From contig JAQQWL010000002.1 in the NCBI GenBank assembly GCA_038363925.1, positions 744,001 to 808,000 of the forward strand: DNA of 64,000 nt. The letters are read 5' to 3'. Origin of the DNA: Apiospora phragmitis. Taxonomy: Eukaryota > Ascomycota > Sordariomycetes > Amphisphaeriales > Apiosporaceae. This document shows, piece by piece, positions 11,663-23,035 of this stretch (within the stretch, counting starts at the first letter, position 1; every line of letters starts with the position of its first letter). Under the pieces are notes generated by a model. The model saw only the letters and a program-made list of their open reading frames with translations. It did not search any database and had not been told where the DNA came from. The translations under genes were made by a program, and so were the position numbers.

Positions 11663-12346
11663 CACATGACAAAGCGATGCAGTTTCTGCGGACGGAGCAA
11701 ACAACTTGCTGCCGTAACGATCCACACAGTCTGAACACACGGTTCAAGTTTAGGCAGGCCACTTGGTGTTACCTGTGGAAGATACCACATTCCTGACCCC
11801 TAATAAACATCTCTCTCCCGTGTATCTAAGCGCCACTGCCACTGCTCTATCGCTGCCTTTTCTCTGATTCAATATATTAAACAAGCATTTGGCTCTGTTC
11901 CAAGTCTTCACCCATTATTAGGCAAGCTGGTGTCGAATCTACCGATATTACAGCCCGAGCAAAATATTCTACTGTGGTACTTTTGGGCCTTGGGTTTATG
12001 TGCCACCCGTGTAACGAGACACAGTTTGCTGGCCCCTGAAACCACCCTCAGTCCATCGAACTTATAAAATCTTGTTCTGTCCCTTGCCGTCGGTCCCATG
12101 TTGCCACAGGCCTTCATGCCAATGCCATATACTTGTGGTCTTTCACCACTTCCGCCAACTACTTCATGTCCTTAGAGACAACGGAACATACTCGTTGATA
12201 ATCCACCCTTGCCTCCAGAACCCTCTACTAACGTCCAGATGGTTATGCCGGCCAGCTGTTCGCCATTCACAAGGCTACCTTATGATGTAAGCTGCCTTCT
12301 CCCCTTCTAGCTTTGCCTTTGTACTTTTGCTTATGTTCGCCCTGAG
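11663..12346. other. Intergenic, 0.7 kb
   Basis: Only short frames on both strands without motifs. An upstream exon of the gene at 12347/12479 could lie here, but no join can be shown. Confidence 0.4.
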
Positions 12347-12862
12347 GTGGTCATTTTGGTCATGGAGGCAGCTCTCTGTCAACCAAGACTCGTGGAGCCA
12401 GTGGAATATCAAGACCCCTGGTGTTTCCCGACACCCCCGCCCCCTGACCATAAGTCCATCAGATATCGATACAAGATTATGGCTAGCCCAGACGGAGCAG
12501 GCACAACCTACGGCACGACTCCAGCGATCCTGACCGCGGTCTCCAAGTATCTCCACAGCCTGGCGCGGCAGCTATGGCGTCTGTTTATCGGCGCACAGAT
12601 TTTCCGCCTCGGGTCCTTGCGTGATGGGTCCGTGACTCCTCTCCTGAGGTTCTTCGCATCGCAGCCCAGGTGGATGCTGCCGTACTATCGGCACATCATC
12701 GCCCAAAGCCCTCTTGAAAGCTTCCGGGCGCTCGACAGAAGCTTGGCTTGGAGGCGCCAACACCTTCTCGAGAACCCGATCCAGTATCATCACAGCTCAG
12801 AAGAAGAGATCCGAGATGCCTACCTAGCCAGCGGCCTTCAACCGAGTGATCTTGACCTTTAA
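12347..12862 (+). CDS. Orphan open frame, unknown function
   Basis: Single-exon frame of up to 171 residues. The ATG at 12479 (MASPDGAGTTYGTT) has better codon use downstream and would give 128 residues; the upstream part is Pro-rich and may be leader. The downstream part reads like a helical soluble protein (RQLWRLFIGAQIFRL, HIIAQSPLESFRALDRSL) and ends SGLQPSDLDL. No family, signal peptide or membrane segment is recognised. Synonymous positions favour C and G as in the neighbouring genes, which argues for coding. An upstream exon cannot be excluded. Confidence 0.45.
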   Translation: MVILVMEAALCQPRLVEPVEYQDPWCFPTPPPPDHKSIRYRYKIMASPDGAGTTYGTTPAILTAVSKYLHSLARQLWRLFIGAQIFRLGSLRDGSVTPLLRFFASQPRWMLPYYRHIIAQSPLESFRALDRSLAWRRQHLLENPIQYHHSSEEEIRDAYLASGLQPSDLDL

Positions 12863-14974
12863 ATATTGGATTCTGGCCTATTTATCTGTTATTCTGAACT
12901 AAGATTTATAAATGATTGCTATAAAAGCTGCAACGACTTTACAGATATGTCTTTTTCATGTACCATTCCGATGCCCTTGTGCAGTGTCATTCGCTTTGGG
13001 CAGGCCGTGATGCCTCAACGACTCGAATTACAGGCTCAAATCTACTGGTCGTCATCAATAGAATAGCCACAAATCGTACTTGAGATGGCTCCAGTACCTC
13101 AGAAATTTTCTTGCATCTGTATGATCTACATGGTGTTTTTATCCGGTCTTGATCTTCGAAGTGAAGGGTGACTTGCGAGTACTTATTCAACAGCGGGAAG
13201 GAACTGCCCGGCATGAGCGTTATAGAAATGAGATAGGCAGGAGCATAAAGAAGAGAAGGTAAGAGGAGCGCCGCGAACTGCCAAACCAGCTTGCAGGTTG
13301 ACAGCCATGGAAGGAGGAACTCTTTGCGAACTGGTGTCTTGCACCGAGACTCGTTCTGTGATCACTTTCTGGGCTTACATGGATTTGTTGACAACTCCAT
13401 ACGGTTCAGTGGGAATTGCTCGCGTCCCGTACGTAACTCCAGGATTGGATCAATGCTGTGTCATTTAAAATATCTGCTCGGAAGATCCCCGTGTGAATGC
13501 GCGACCTAGTCCTCTGCTGACACCGGCAGATGATGGATGAACAGATGAGCGAGACTCGCCATGCTCGTAGTTTTGGCGATTTGCTGCCTCGTAGGAACGA
13601 GTTCCCAGGCACGTAGTCTGCCTGGTAGCAAGGTTGGCTGTATTGTGTGTTTGTCTTGCCGATTGGGTTTGACGGCGGCGTCGTGGACGGTGGATTGCTG
13701 ATGAGCACGAGGGAAATTCCGCATGGAGAGGAACGCAATATTTCACTGGCAGAGGTTATACAGTAAAGACTTCCTACATCCAAAAGATTACCGGGATATG
13801 GCAAAAGCTGTTGCTCGAATTCGCGATGTTGTCGCAGCATGCTCGGGATTTGTGTCTGCAAGCCGTGCCACGAAACAGCGACGTACCGTCGTTTGCTCGG
13901 GAATCGCCGCTCAAATCAAATTTAGCGACGCCGTATATATCAATGGAACATAAACTGCAATTCTAGTGTACATATCGCAGCCTAATGCATAGAACAACGG
14001 TTACACGAGCCGGGCAAGTAGCCAAGGTAGGCAGGGCAGGCAACTGTGATGGTGACCAGTACGTGAAAACATCTGCATCTTGACAATGGAGTGGCATGGA
14101 TATGGGATGCGAAGGCGTGGGAATCACAAGACGCTGTAGCATGACACCGTTTGGTAGTACGGACTTGGACCGCTGCTAGAGGAAAAGTTAGAAGAGCATG
14201 ATGGAATTAATTAATAGTCATACATACATATGTAATTACAGTCGATGACCGAAGGCAGGTCAGGCGAGCAGTGTCAGCAGATAGGTATCTCAAGATATGA
14301 AAGCCTTGAGGCTGGGATGCCAGCAGATGCGCTGCACGTCTGTCGTTGATCGAATGCCCGCCATGATGCCAGCATTACTTGAGCTACGTACGCCAGTCTG
14401 CTTGGCTCCAAGGCAAGGGAGAGCATATGCTGGGAAATATCACGAGGTTGGGGCAAGCCTTCTTCTTCATGACGATGCGCGAAGCACCAAATCAGGATGA
14501 AAAAAGAGTATGACATCAAAAATTCCACCGACTACGATCCCGAAGGATAGTAGAGGAAGAGAGAACGCCGCGCTGTGCAATGCAGGTTCCTCAACCTGGC
14601 CCAGGGAATACTTGATCTCCCCGAGCCCCAGCAAGGTAAGTATGAAGAAGAAAAGGAAAGGAAAGAAAATTGAAAAGGCCGGAGGGAGGTCAGGAATTTA
14701 TACCCTCCCAGAGTGGGCCCCTGGGGCCTGGCTGATTCGGAAATGCCTACGGTGACCAATCAAAAATCAGGTGTCTGAGGTACCTGGGTCTCACTGCTTG
14801 AATTACTCACTGCTCGCACCCCCACTTGCCTTAATTGAATTCGACACCTTTGCTGGAAGACGCGAGACAATCGCGTCGACCCCACCAAGGAAGGCGCTGG
14901 CCTGGAATTGCATCACTGCAGCTTGGCTATTGTCCCCCTTGCGATGCTGCCAGTCAATTCCAGAAGCCGCGGAG
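12863..14974. other. Intergenic, 2.1 kb
   Basis: Several frames under 155 codons lie on both strands (the longest is 13406-13861 minus). None shows a motif, and the plus and minus frames overlap without a preferred strand. Nothing is annotated. The last 100-200 bases are the promoter of PSF3. Confidence 0.45.
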
Positions 14975-15602
14975 ATGTCATACTACGACCTTGATGCTAT
15001 TCTCACGGATGCAGAGGTACATTTGGTTTCCATGCATTTTCTGGTTCGAAATCTCGTGAACCATCACAAGCTAATGTCTAATCCAGAAAGTGCCCTGCAA
15101 ATTCGAGCTCGACGTCCCCGACCTGGGCTACCTCGACAACAACCCCTCGCAGGCCCTGAAAGCGCAGACGCCCGTGTCCCTGCCGCTATGGCTGGCTGAG
15201 CTGCTGGCGCTGTCGAGCCGGACGCAGTCGTCGAACCCGGAGGACTCGGCGCCCTTCCTGACGCTCGAGATGCCCAAGGCCCTGTCCAACGAGGTCGTCT
15301 CGGCCCTCAAGGCCGACCCGCGCGCCGTCGCCCTCCGCGACCAGACCCACAACATGTACGGCCTCGCGGCCCGCATGCTCGACCTGTTCGAGGAGCCCGA
15401 GATGTGCGCCGTCCTGCGCCGCACCTTCGTCACGCGCGCCGCCGAGACCGCCCTGCACGCCCGCAAGGCCGGCGCCACCGACGACGTCGTCCGCGGCGAG
15501 GGCTTCCTCAGCGGGCTCGAGGAGTGGGAGCGCTCGCTGTTCCGCCGGGCCCATGACGGCAACAAGGCTTGCAAGGAGTGGATGGACGGCGTCAAGAAGT
15601 GA
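14975..15602 (+). CDS. PSF3: DNA replication complex GINS subunit Psf3
   Basis: Subunit of the GINS tetramer (Sld5-Psf1-Psf2-Psf3), which joins Cdc45 and Mcm2-7 in the replicative CMG helicase in the nucleus. Exon 1 is 14975-15016 (MSYYDLDAILTDAE); the intron runs 15017-15086 (GTACAT...CCAG); exon 2 is 15087-15602. The product is 185 residues, the usual size for fungal Psf3. The opening 'YYDLDAILTDAEKVPCKFELDV' block (here split by the intron) and LGYLDNNP are diagnostic of Psf3; PVSLPLWLAELL and the helical region around MPKALSNEVVSALKADPRAV follow. The frame is intact, with strong C/G bias at third positions. Confidence 0.93.
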
Positions 15603-16301
15603 AGCAGACGAGAGTCAACACTTGATCTTCTATGGGTAGCGCCCATTAGCCACGCTCGCCCATTTGTATTGAGTCACAACGCTGGAGGTCAAACCATACT
15701 GCTGGAACGCCACATCTTAATGAATGATGTAACTTCGAGGGTGGTAGCTGGAGGAACTTGGCAGCTGACTGTCTCTTATTATACCTGCTATGCGATACAG
15801 CTCCAGAGAAGTGCTTCGTCAAGACATAAACTTACTATAGAAAGAAGGGAAGGTAACGAGAACACGATGAATGATAAGAGAACATGAGAAAGACTCGTTG
15901 CAGGTTAAACCGTACTCGAGAGACGAGGTCAGACTCGTAGGGACTTTCTCCTAATCAAACATTTTTGAATATGCTGGCTCGTGCTTGTATCTACACGCCT
16001 TTCCGTAGTTACCCTATTGCCGGACAGAGTTCGTCCCTGAGTATTCCACTTCCAACTCGACAATATTCAAAGCGGAAATTGTGCCTTGTAAATACCACTT
16101 GGTATATGGCCGTGCATGAGCTCGAATGGTGAGAAGCTGGTTCTTGCCATTGCTGTTCCCCAACTCAAGGCCAACCCCACATTTTAGTGATAGATCACCG
16201 ATAAGATAAGAGCTTTCGTCACAGCAACCGCGATTAGGCACGCTCTCGCGATTGATTCCTCCTCTGATCAGCAGAAACGAATTGCTCAATCATCCTTAAC
16301 C
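15603..16301. other. Intergenic, 0.7 kb, between PSF3 and the G-patch gene
   Basis: No supported gene, RNA or repeat. The start of the downstream gene at 16302 lies in a good context (TTAACCATGTC). Confidence 0.5.
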
Positions 16302-19032
16302 ATGTCGCACGATCCAGGCAACATCTCCAAGGCCGACGCTGCCGCCTACTCGTCTTCCGACTCGGACGAAAGCGAGAACGACGACTTTACCGACTTCAAT
16401 CCGCGGAAACGCCGCCGCACTGGCCACAATGCGAAAGACAGCGCGGCTTTGGGTATATTCGGCTCCGACAGCGAGGATGACGGTCCCGGGCGCCGATGGA
16501 AGGGCAAGAAAGACTTGCGGCACAAGGGCATGTCATTTGTCTCCGGCGGCAAAGAAAAGCTGGACGAGGACGAGGACGAGGACCACGACGATGACGATGA
16601 CGAAATCGACGACGAAGATGACGAAGAGGAAGAGGAAGATACCATGCCAGGCATAGGGCTAGGCTTTCGCCCGTCGGCGCAGACCCAAACAGCAGCAGCT
16701 CCAACCTCTACTTCAGGCCCGTCCTTCGTGAAACCCCGATATGGCGGAAGCACACCCTTGGGCAGAGGATTTGTCCATCTTCAGCAACCGAGCCGGTGCT
16801 GAAGCAAGGTCTAAAGGATGAGCCCCCTGTGGCGTCGAATACCCCCAAGCCCAGTGCTTTCAGCACGAGCGGTGGTGGTGGAAAGGCCAAGTCCTTTGCC
16901 GCCCGCATGATGGCCAAGATGGGCTACGTCGAAGGCAAGGGTCTGGGTGCTGAAGGGCAAGGTCGAAACGTCATCATCGAACCGACACTTCGACCGCAGG
17001 GTGCTGGCCTGGGTGCGGTGAAGGAGAAGTCCAAGCAGGAGAAAAGAAGAGGAGAAACGTCAAAAGCGGATGCGTGGCGAAGAGGTAGTCGACTCGGAAG
17101 AAGAGGAAAAGAAGAGAAAACGCGAGAGGAGGAAGAAGCGCACTCAAGGCTTGGACAGCGGAACGGCCAGCGTTGGCAGCACCCCACGACGCCCAAAGAC
17201 CAAATATGTCACCGTCAACGACATGAAGAAGGCCGCCCCGGGCTTGCACATCCCGGATGCCTTCGCCCCTATCCTCGACATGACCGGGCCAGGCCAGAAG
17301 ATGTTGACGTCAGGCTCCGGCCTTCTGACCCCTACGGCTGGCACAGAAACCGTGGAACAGACCGAGGCACGGAAACTGGCAGGCAGAGCACAGCGAGATC
17401 TTACGGCATTTGTCGAAGAGTGGAAAACTCTCGAGGAGAGGAAGGCTTGGCTGGACATGGAGTCGCACCAACGCCAACAGGAACTCGACGAAACTCAAGC
17501 CGAGTTTGAAAAACTCAATATCTTCGCTTCGGTCCTCGACGAAATCACGAAAGCTGCCGCGGATAAAGAATGGGATCCAGTTATCAACGGACTCAGGAAA
17601 GCCGAGGCAGAGGGAAGCGCGAATAACGAAGAGCTGGCTGGAATCGCAGTAGCAGCCATTCACCCGTTCATGCGAGAAGCCGTCCAGGGGTGGCAGCCTC
17701 TGGAGGACCCAAAGCTGGGGAACTTCGCTTCCGACCTTATGGATATCCGGGGGTGTACTCGGTTTGAAGAACCAAGCAACGAACGGAAAGGCGGTTGCTA
17801 AGTGGGAGCAACCGGAATTTGATGGCACATATCGACATCATCAGAAGTCAACCACTCCTTACGAAAGTATGATCTACAAGCTATTGTTCCCCAAGCTGGT
17901 TACTGCAATCTCACAGCAATGGGACGTGTACGACCCGGCATCCTTACTGGCGATCTTTGAGAAGTGGGATGAGCTCTTCCCCGGGTTTGTCCGCTCGCAA
18001 CTACTTGAGCAGGTCGTTCGCCGCCTGGACGAGGCCATCAGCGCTTGGAAGCCCCGAAAGAAACAGCATAACCTTCCGCATCTCTGGGTATTCCCTTGGC
18101 TACAGCATCTTCCCGTTCATCACTTGGAACCGAAGGGAACCGGCCTGGTGGCAGATATCCGACGCAAATTCCGGCAACTCATCGACGTCTGGGAGTTTGA
18201 CCGTGGCGTAGTGCCCGGCCTCCAACATTGGAAGGATGTTTTCCGGCCCAGCAAGTCCCAGGACCAGTGGAAGCCGCTTGTCATGCATCACATTATCCCC
18301 AGTATGGGCAAGTACTTGAGGACAAACTTTCGGGTGGACCCTAGTGACCAAAACCCCTATATGCCTATGCTTCGAGGCATTATGAAATGGACCGACATCA
18401 TCGCGCCGTCGATGATTGCTGAAGTCATCGTCGCAGAGGTCTTCCCCATGTGGCACGAGATGCTTTACCAGTGGCTCACAAGCGACGAGGCCAATGACGA
18501 CGATATTGTTACGTGGTATCAGTCGTGGCAAGAGGACATTCTGGAGGATTTAGCTGCCCAAGAGAGCATCAAGGCAGAATTCGACAAGGGCGGAGCTATG
18601 CTGGAGAAGGCGGTTGAGCTTGGGGCCGACGTCCAAGCCAAGCTGCCGCGGCCCGACGGCAAGCCAGCACACCAGCCCAAATCTCGCTCCCACCACAACA
18701 AACCCCGTGCCGACCCGAGCAAAGCCGCCGCGCCCGAAGTTGCTGGACCTTCTGCGGAGCCAGCGGAGAAGATGTTTCGACAGGAGATCGAGGACTGGTG
18801 CAACGACAACGATCTCCGGTTCATTCCCATGTCCAAGAGCACAGATCAGGGCGAGAAGTACATGCGCATTACGGCTCGTATGGACGGCAAGGGTGGTTTC
18901 CTTGCTTACTTCCAGAAGGGCGCGGACTTGCTGGTGGTGGAGCGGCGGAAGAAGGCCGATGTGGTCATGCGGAGAGACCAGCCGGAGCAATGGGAGCAGG
19001 TCTCGGGCGATTTGCTTGCGGAGGTGGAATAA
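16302..19032 (+). CDS. G-patch splicing factor TFIP11/Ntr1 (Spp382), three apparent frame breaks
   Basis: Nuclear spliceosome-disassembly factor that recruits and activates the DEAH helicase Prp43 through its G-patch; the yeast counterpart is essential. Single exon. The N-terminal region is acidic (Asp/Glu tract encoded by 16563-16640) with a basic RKRRR stretch. The G-patch starts about residue 198 (FAARMMAKMGYVEGKGLGAEG). A Lys/Arg/Glu coiled-coil-like segment follows, then the GCFC-type helical region (NGKAVAKWEQPEFD, PWLQHLPVHHLEPKG) and a C-terminal region with MFRQEIEDWCNDNDL. The frame changes three times: near 16774 (one C missing in GTCC), near 17042-17045 (one A extra in AAAA) and near 17749-17753 (one G extra in GGGGG). 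After compensation the span is exactly 910 codons (909 residues). The gene is very probably intact in the organism. Confidence 0.9.
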
Positions 19033-19793
19033 AGGGGCAGGCGATGATGCAGTACTTGGTCAATCAATACCAATGGAACATTAGTACCCCTTGTGGAAAA
19101 GAGCTACATTACCCGTATAAGTGAACAGGCTTGGTCAATACATAGGAGTGTGTATAGTAGGTATAAGGATATTACGGCAAGACCGGATACACTTGCACAA
19201 GCTATATTGACTAAACTTGGTGGGTTCCAAGGGAGTTTAAGACGTTGCGGGTACTAAACCATGGCAGCATGGCGGGGTTCCAGCTATTTTAGGTGGCCTA
19301 CTATTTCTGTGTAAATATCAGGTTAATCGAAGCCCAAGCAGCTCAGCAGGCTTCATTGAGTCTCTTTTGGTCATCTTTACGGCATGGGAAGGGACAGCGT
19401 CCATAGAAAATGCCAGAATGAATATGCAAGGAAAACATCAACAGCCTAGAACCTGAAGCAGCGCTCGGTAGATGTGGCCGACAAGGGAGGACGCGCCCCA
19501 ACGGCACGCATGACGAAAGAATGAATGGACCGACACGACAGCTTTAGCTCCGAAGCCGAGCACTTCCGACTCGACCAAGATAAAGAGCTTTATCGCAGCT
19601 CTCCCTCCCCCCTTCCAAATTATCGACGGTTTTCTATTGACATCATAAACCTTTGGACTGCGACAAAATAAAACATCCAACAACACACCGACAACCCAAT
19701 TCATTACACCGACAACATATCACACAGAGCTCGAACTCATCAATTGATACTTTCGGACCCCTCTCACTTCTTAGAGACAAACAAACCATCACG
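19033..19793. other. Intergenic, 0.76 kb, before SOD2
   Basis: No gene or repeat seen. It contains the promoter of the superoxide dismutase gene. The leader immediately before 19794 is rich in A and C, without an upstream ATG close to the start. Confidence 0.5.
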
Positions 19794-20577
19794 ATGCCGA
19801 TCCGCATGCCCACCACGACCCTCCGCACGGCCGGCCAAGCTGCCCGTGGAGCTATGGGAGCTCGTCCCGCCAGCGCTGCCGGTGCCCTCACACTCGCCCG
19901 CGGCAAGGCGACACTCCCTGACCTTTCCTGTAAGCACAACACCATTCATCCTTTCCAATGATTACACACCATCGGGCGAAATCTTAGCTAACTCTACTAC
20001 CCCACCAGACGACTACGGCGCCCTCGAGCCGCACATCAGCGGCAAGATCATGGAGATCCACCACAAGGGCCACCACCAGACCTACGTGACCAACCTCAAC
20101 AACACGATCGAGTCCCTGGCCGAGGCCAAGGAGAAGGGCGACACTTTCAAGGCCGCCTCCATGGCGCCCGCCCTCAACTTCAACGGCGGCGGCCACGTCA
20201 ACCACTCGCTGTTCTGGGAGAACCTGGCCCCAGCCAACAAGGACGGCGGCGGCGAGCCCGAGGGCGCCCTGAAGCAGGCCATCGAGCGCGACTTTGGCAG
20301 CTTCGACACGCTCAAGGCTCAGATCAGCACGGCCCTCGCCGGCATCCAGGGCAGCGGCTGGGCCTGGCTCGCCAAGGACAAGACGGCCGGCACCCTGCAG
20401 GTCGTCACGCGCGCCAACCAGGACCCCGTCACGGGCAACTACGCGCCCCTCATGGGCATCGACGCCTGGGAGCACGCCTACTACCTCCAGTACCAGAACA
20501 AGAAGGCCGACTACTTCAAGGCCATCTGGAACGTCATCAACTGGAAGAAGGTCGCCGAGCGTCTGGACAAGGCCTAA
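19794..20577 (+). CDS. SOD2: Mn superoxide dismutase, mitochondrial
   Basis: Converts superoxide to hydrogen peroxide and oxygen in the mitochondrial matrix. Exon 1 is 19794-19929, intron 19930-20008 (GTAAGC...CCAG), exon 2 20009-20577; 234 residues. The first 35-40 residues are rich in Arg, Ala, Thr and Ser without acids, a typical presequence. The metal ligands are visible: the first His of IHHKGHH (residue 63), the His of VNHSLFW, and Asp and His of GIDAWEHAYY. QGSGWAWL carries the Gln that marks Mn rather than Fe enzymes. The tail AIWNVINWKKVAERL is the normal C-terminus. Intact, with strong C/G third-position bias as expected for high expression. It converges on the aquaporin gene, with about 300 bp between their stops. 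Confidence 0.96.
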
Positions 20578-20879
20578 GGTCTAGGTCCAGGGGAGGACTG
20601 ATCAAAAATGTACAGTAGTTGGTTTGGTGCGTTGGGGAGAGCGAATGAAGCAGTTGAATTTGCCCGTTATGTTGCGTCGAGCAGCTTTCCTGCTGTCGAT
20701 GCCTACTTGCGGTGAGATAGGTAGTCAATGAGATTATGATCAAGCAATCCTTCCGTCTGCGGCGTCCGTCTGCTGCTATATGCTCGGTTCTATTGTGAAA
20801 CCTTTCTATATATGACATGCCGCATTAAACCCGTCGTGCTTCCCCTCTGTGTGTGTGTCTCCCTTTCCCCCAGGAATGG

Positions 20880-22510
20880 CTAGTCATCTTTCTTCTCCGC
20901 ATATCCCGGGGGAATCGGATTATAGAGCAGAGCTAGCAAGATACCGCTGATGGCCTTTTTTACAAGCACAATGCGTTAGCCCCCTGTTCTGGTTCCGGTG
21001 CTCGCTGCCTTCATACTTGGCGTGGGACTGGCAGAAGAAAAGCCGGGAAGGGGGGGACAGAAACTTACAGGGGCCACCCACCAGACCCATTGCTCTGGAA
21101 GAGATATCGGTATTTCATGTCAGTCTTTTTTTCTTGATTTATATTGGGAGGAATCGATCGAGACTTCCGCCGTCATTCATCTCTTTTGGCGATCAGTAAA
21201 GAAAGGGGGTGGAAGGAGAGGCTCACTCGACCAGTCGCCCGAAGCAACAGCTATCCCGAAACACCGCGCCGGGTTCATGGACGCGCCGCTGTAGCCCGGG
21301 GCCGTCCCCGTCGTCACGAAGTTGACCATGCCAAAACACAGGCCCACCAGGATGGGGCCTAGGGCCGGGCCGTACATCTGCGCCTGGCGCGGGTCGAGGC
21401 CGACGCCGAAGGATAGGTATCTGGAACACCGTCAGAGGTAGAGTTACTGCATTGAACTGCGGGATAAGACTCCATGAGAAAAGGGGTTGTGAAAATAAGG
21501 GACACCTACAGCAGGATGAAGCCGCAGCATATGTCTGTCAACAGTACTTGGCCCGTAGATATGCCAGCCGGGTCGTAGAAGCAGCCACCGCCATGAAGCC
21601 TGAGATCTTCGTCAGTGGCCAAGCTATCCAGTCTCTCCTTTTCCTAGTCTTTCTCTTCCTCCATCTCCGTTTCATGTGTGCGTTCGCATGCAGTGTGGTA
21701 CGCACCTAGCCGCCTTTTCAAACCCCCACGAACCGACCAAGAACCCGCACTCCAGCGCGGCGCCGGCGGTCTGCGCGATGATGTAGGACACGGCGCGCGG
21801 CACAGGGCACAGCCCGCACAGCATCGTGGTCCACGTGATGATGGGGTTGACGTGCCCGCCGGTCGCGGGCGCCGTCGCCAGGATCAGCGTGCTCAGCATC
21901 ACGGCGGTCCAGACTCCGGCCACGGCCCCGGCCCCCAGGGAACTCGCTGAAGAGGAAGGAGAAGAGCTGGCCACGGTCCTGCCAAACTGGGCGCTGAGGT
22001 AGGTAGCGCTGAAGCTGGCTACGGATTCTATGATCTGCGTGCGTGCGTGCGCTTTTGTCAGTACGTGACGGTGCGGTGTAAAGGGTGGGTATTAAGGGGT
22101 GTGTATCCCCTTTCTCGGAGTTACGAGCACGTCGCACGTACAGCGGCTTTCCAAATGTAAGGCTCCGTCCAGCCGTCGGTGAAATAGGACCGTCTCCGGT
22201 ACCACGGCCGGATCGGGACGGCGATGCTCGGACGGGCGTTGCGAGCGAAGGAGCCCGTGAAGTCCATGCCATGGGTTTCGAGCGCTTGCGGTACCAGTTG
22301 TTCCCTGTTGCTATTGTGGTTGCCATCACTCCCGGCTGGATCTTTCGCATATGTCAAGGAACCCCTAGGCGCTCGCGGACTCACGTCCCGTTTGGCTGTG
22401 CCCGTCTCGAGACGGGCTTCTGCTACGTTGTCCATTATATGACGAGGGGCCATTTGGGCTTGCTTGGTCATATTTGGTGGAGGAGAATATGTGTGCATCG
22501 CATCGTTCAT
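20880..22510 (-). CDS. Aquaporin of the X-intrinsic-protein (XIP) type
   Basis: Six-TM channel for water and/or small neutral solutes. Six exons on the minus strand: 22510-22142, 22034-21706, 21599-21510, 21420-21227, 21094-21069 (26 nt) and 20954-20880. All joins use GT-AG and keep phase, giving exactly 361 codons (360 residues). A hydrophilic N-tail of about 110 residues ends [10 protein letters not shown] before TM1. The first pore motif is GGHVNPIIT (NPI at 186-188 instead of NPA). The second is SMNPARCFG (NPARC at 312-316), the cysteine after NPAR being the XIP hallmark. [20 protein letters not shown] and the final KQWVWWVAP / [11 protein letters not shown] complete the fold. No frame break is needed. 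The start may be an internal Met if the long N-tail is not used. Substrate is not predictable; XIPs elsewhere often pass uncharged solutes larger than water. Confidence 0.9.
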
Positions 22511-23035
22511 GTTCGGGATATGTCAAGTCCATGTTATATATATTCATTGAACATCGCATTTTGGGGTCTAGCTGAGCAAGAGCCGTCTGGCAGCCCTCCT
22601 AGGAACTGTCCGGTGAGCCCAGAACCAGTGTTCCCACCCAATCCAGGGCTCTTTCAATGGTGCTGTCAGCAGATTACATTGGCGCCGGCGCAAGGTCAAC
22701 CTCAGCTCAGCATTAGCGAGTAATTGCTAAGCCAATGACATACAAGTGATGTATGATCCCCAGTCTGCTTTTGGTAAGGCTATGAGTAATCGATTCATAA
22801 GCTTCAAGAACGATGATGATAAGGACGGGCTTTCTTACTTGTCCACTCGGTGCGGGGTTTCTTTCCATACAACGGTCAATACGTCCGAGAGTCCTGGACG
22901 ATCGAGGCGCCGCGAAGATTCGGATCCGGAGACGCCGGCCGGGCAAACCAGAGCAAATTTCGGCGCAATACGCAGCGTTGCCCCTGTCGATGCCTACTGT
23001 GCCCAAAAATCAGGCAGTAACCGCGACCAAGCAAC
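22511..23035. other. Intergenic, 0.5 kb, divergent promoter region
   Basis: Lies between the aquaporin start (minus) and the ankyrin pseudogene start (plus). No gene or repeat is recognised; it would hold both promoters. Confidence 0.5.

Noticed and set aside
13406..13861. Minus-strand frame of 151 codons in a large intergenic gap
   Set aside because: No motif, no preferred codon pattern and overlapping frames of similar length; not enough to call a gene.
16346..16753. Minus-strand frame with a poly-Ser run
   Set aside because: It is the antisense of the Asp/Glu tract of the G-patch protein.
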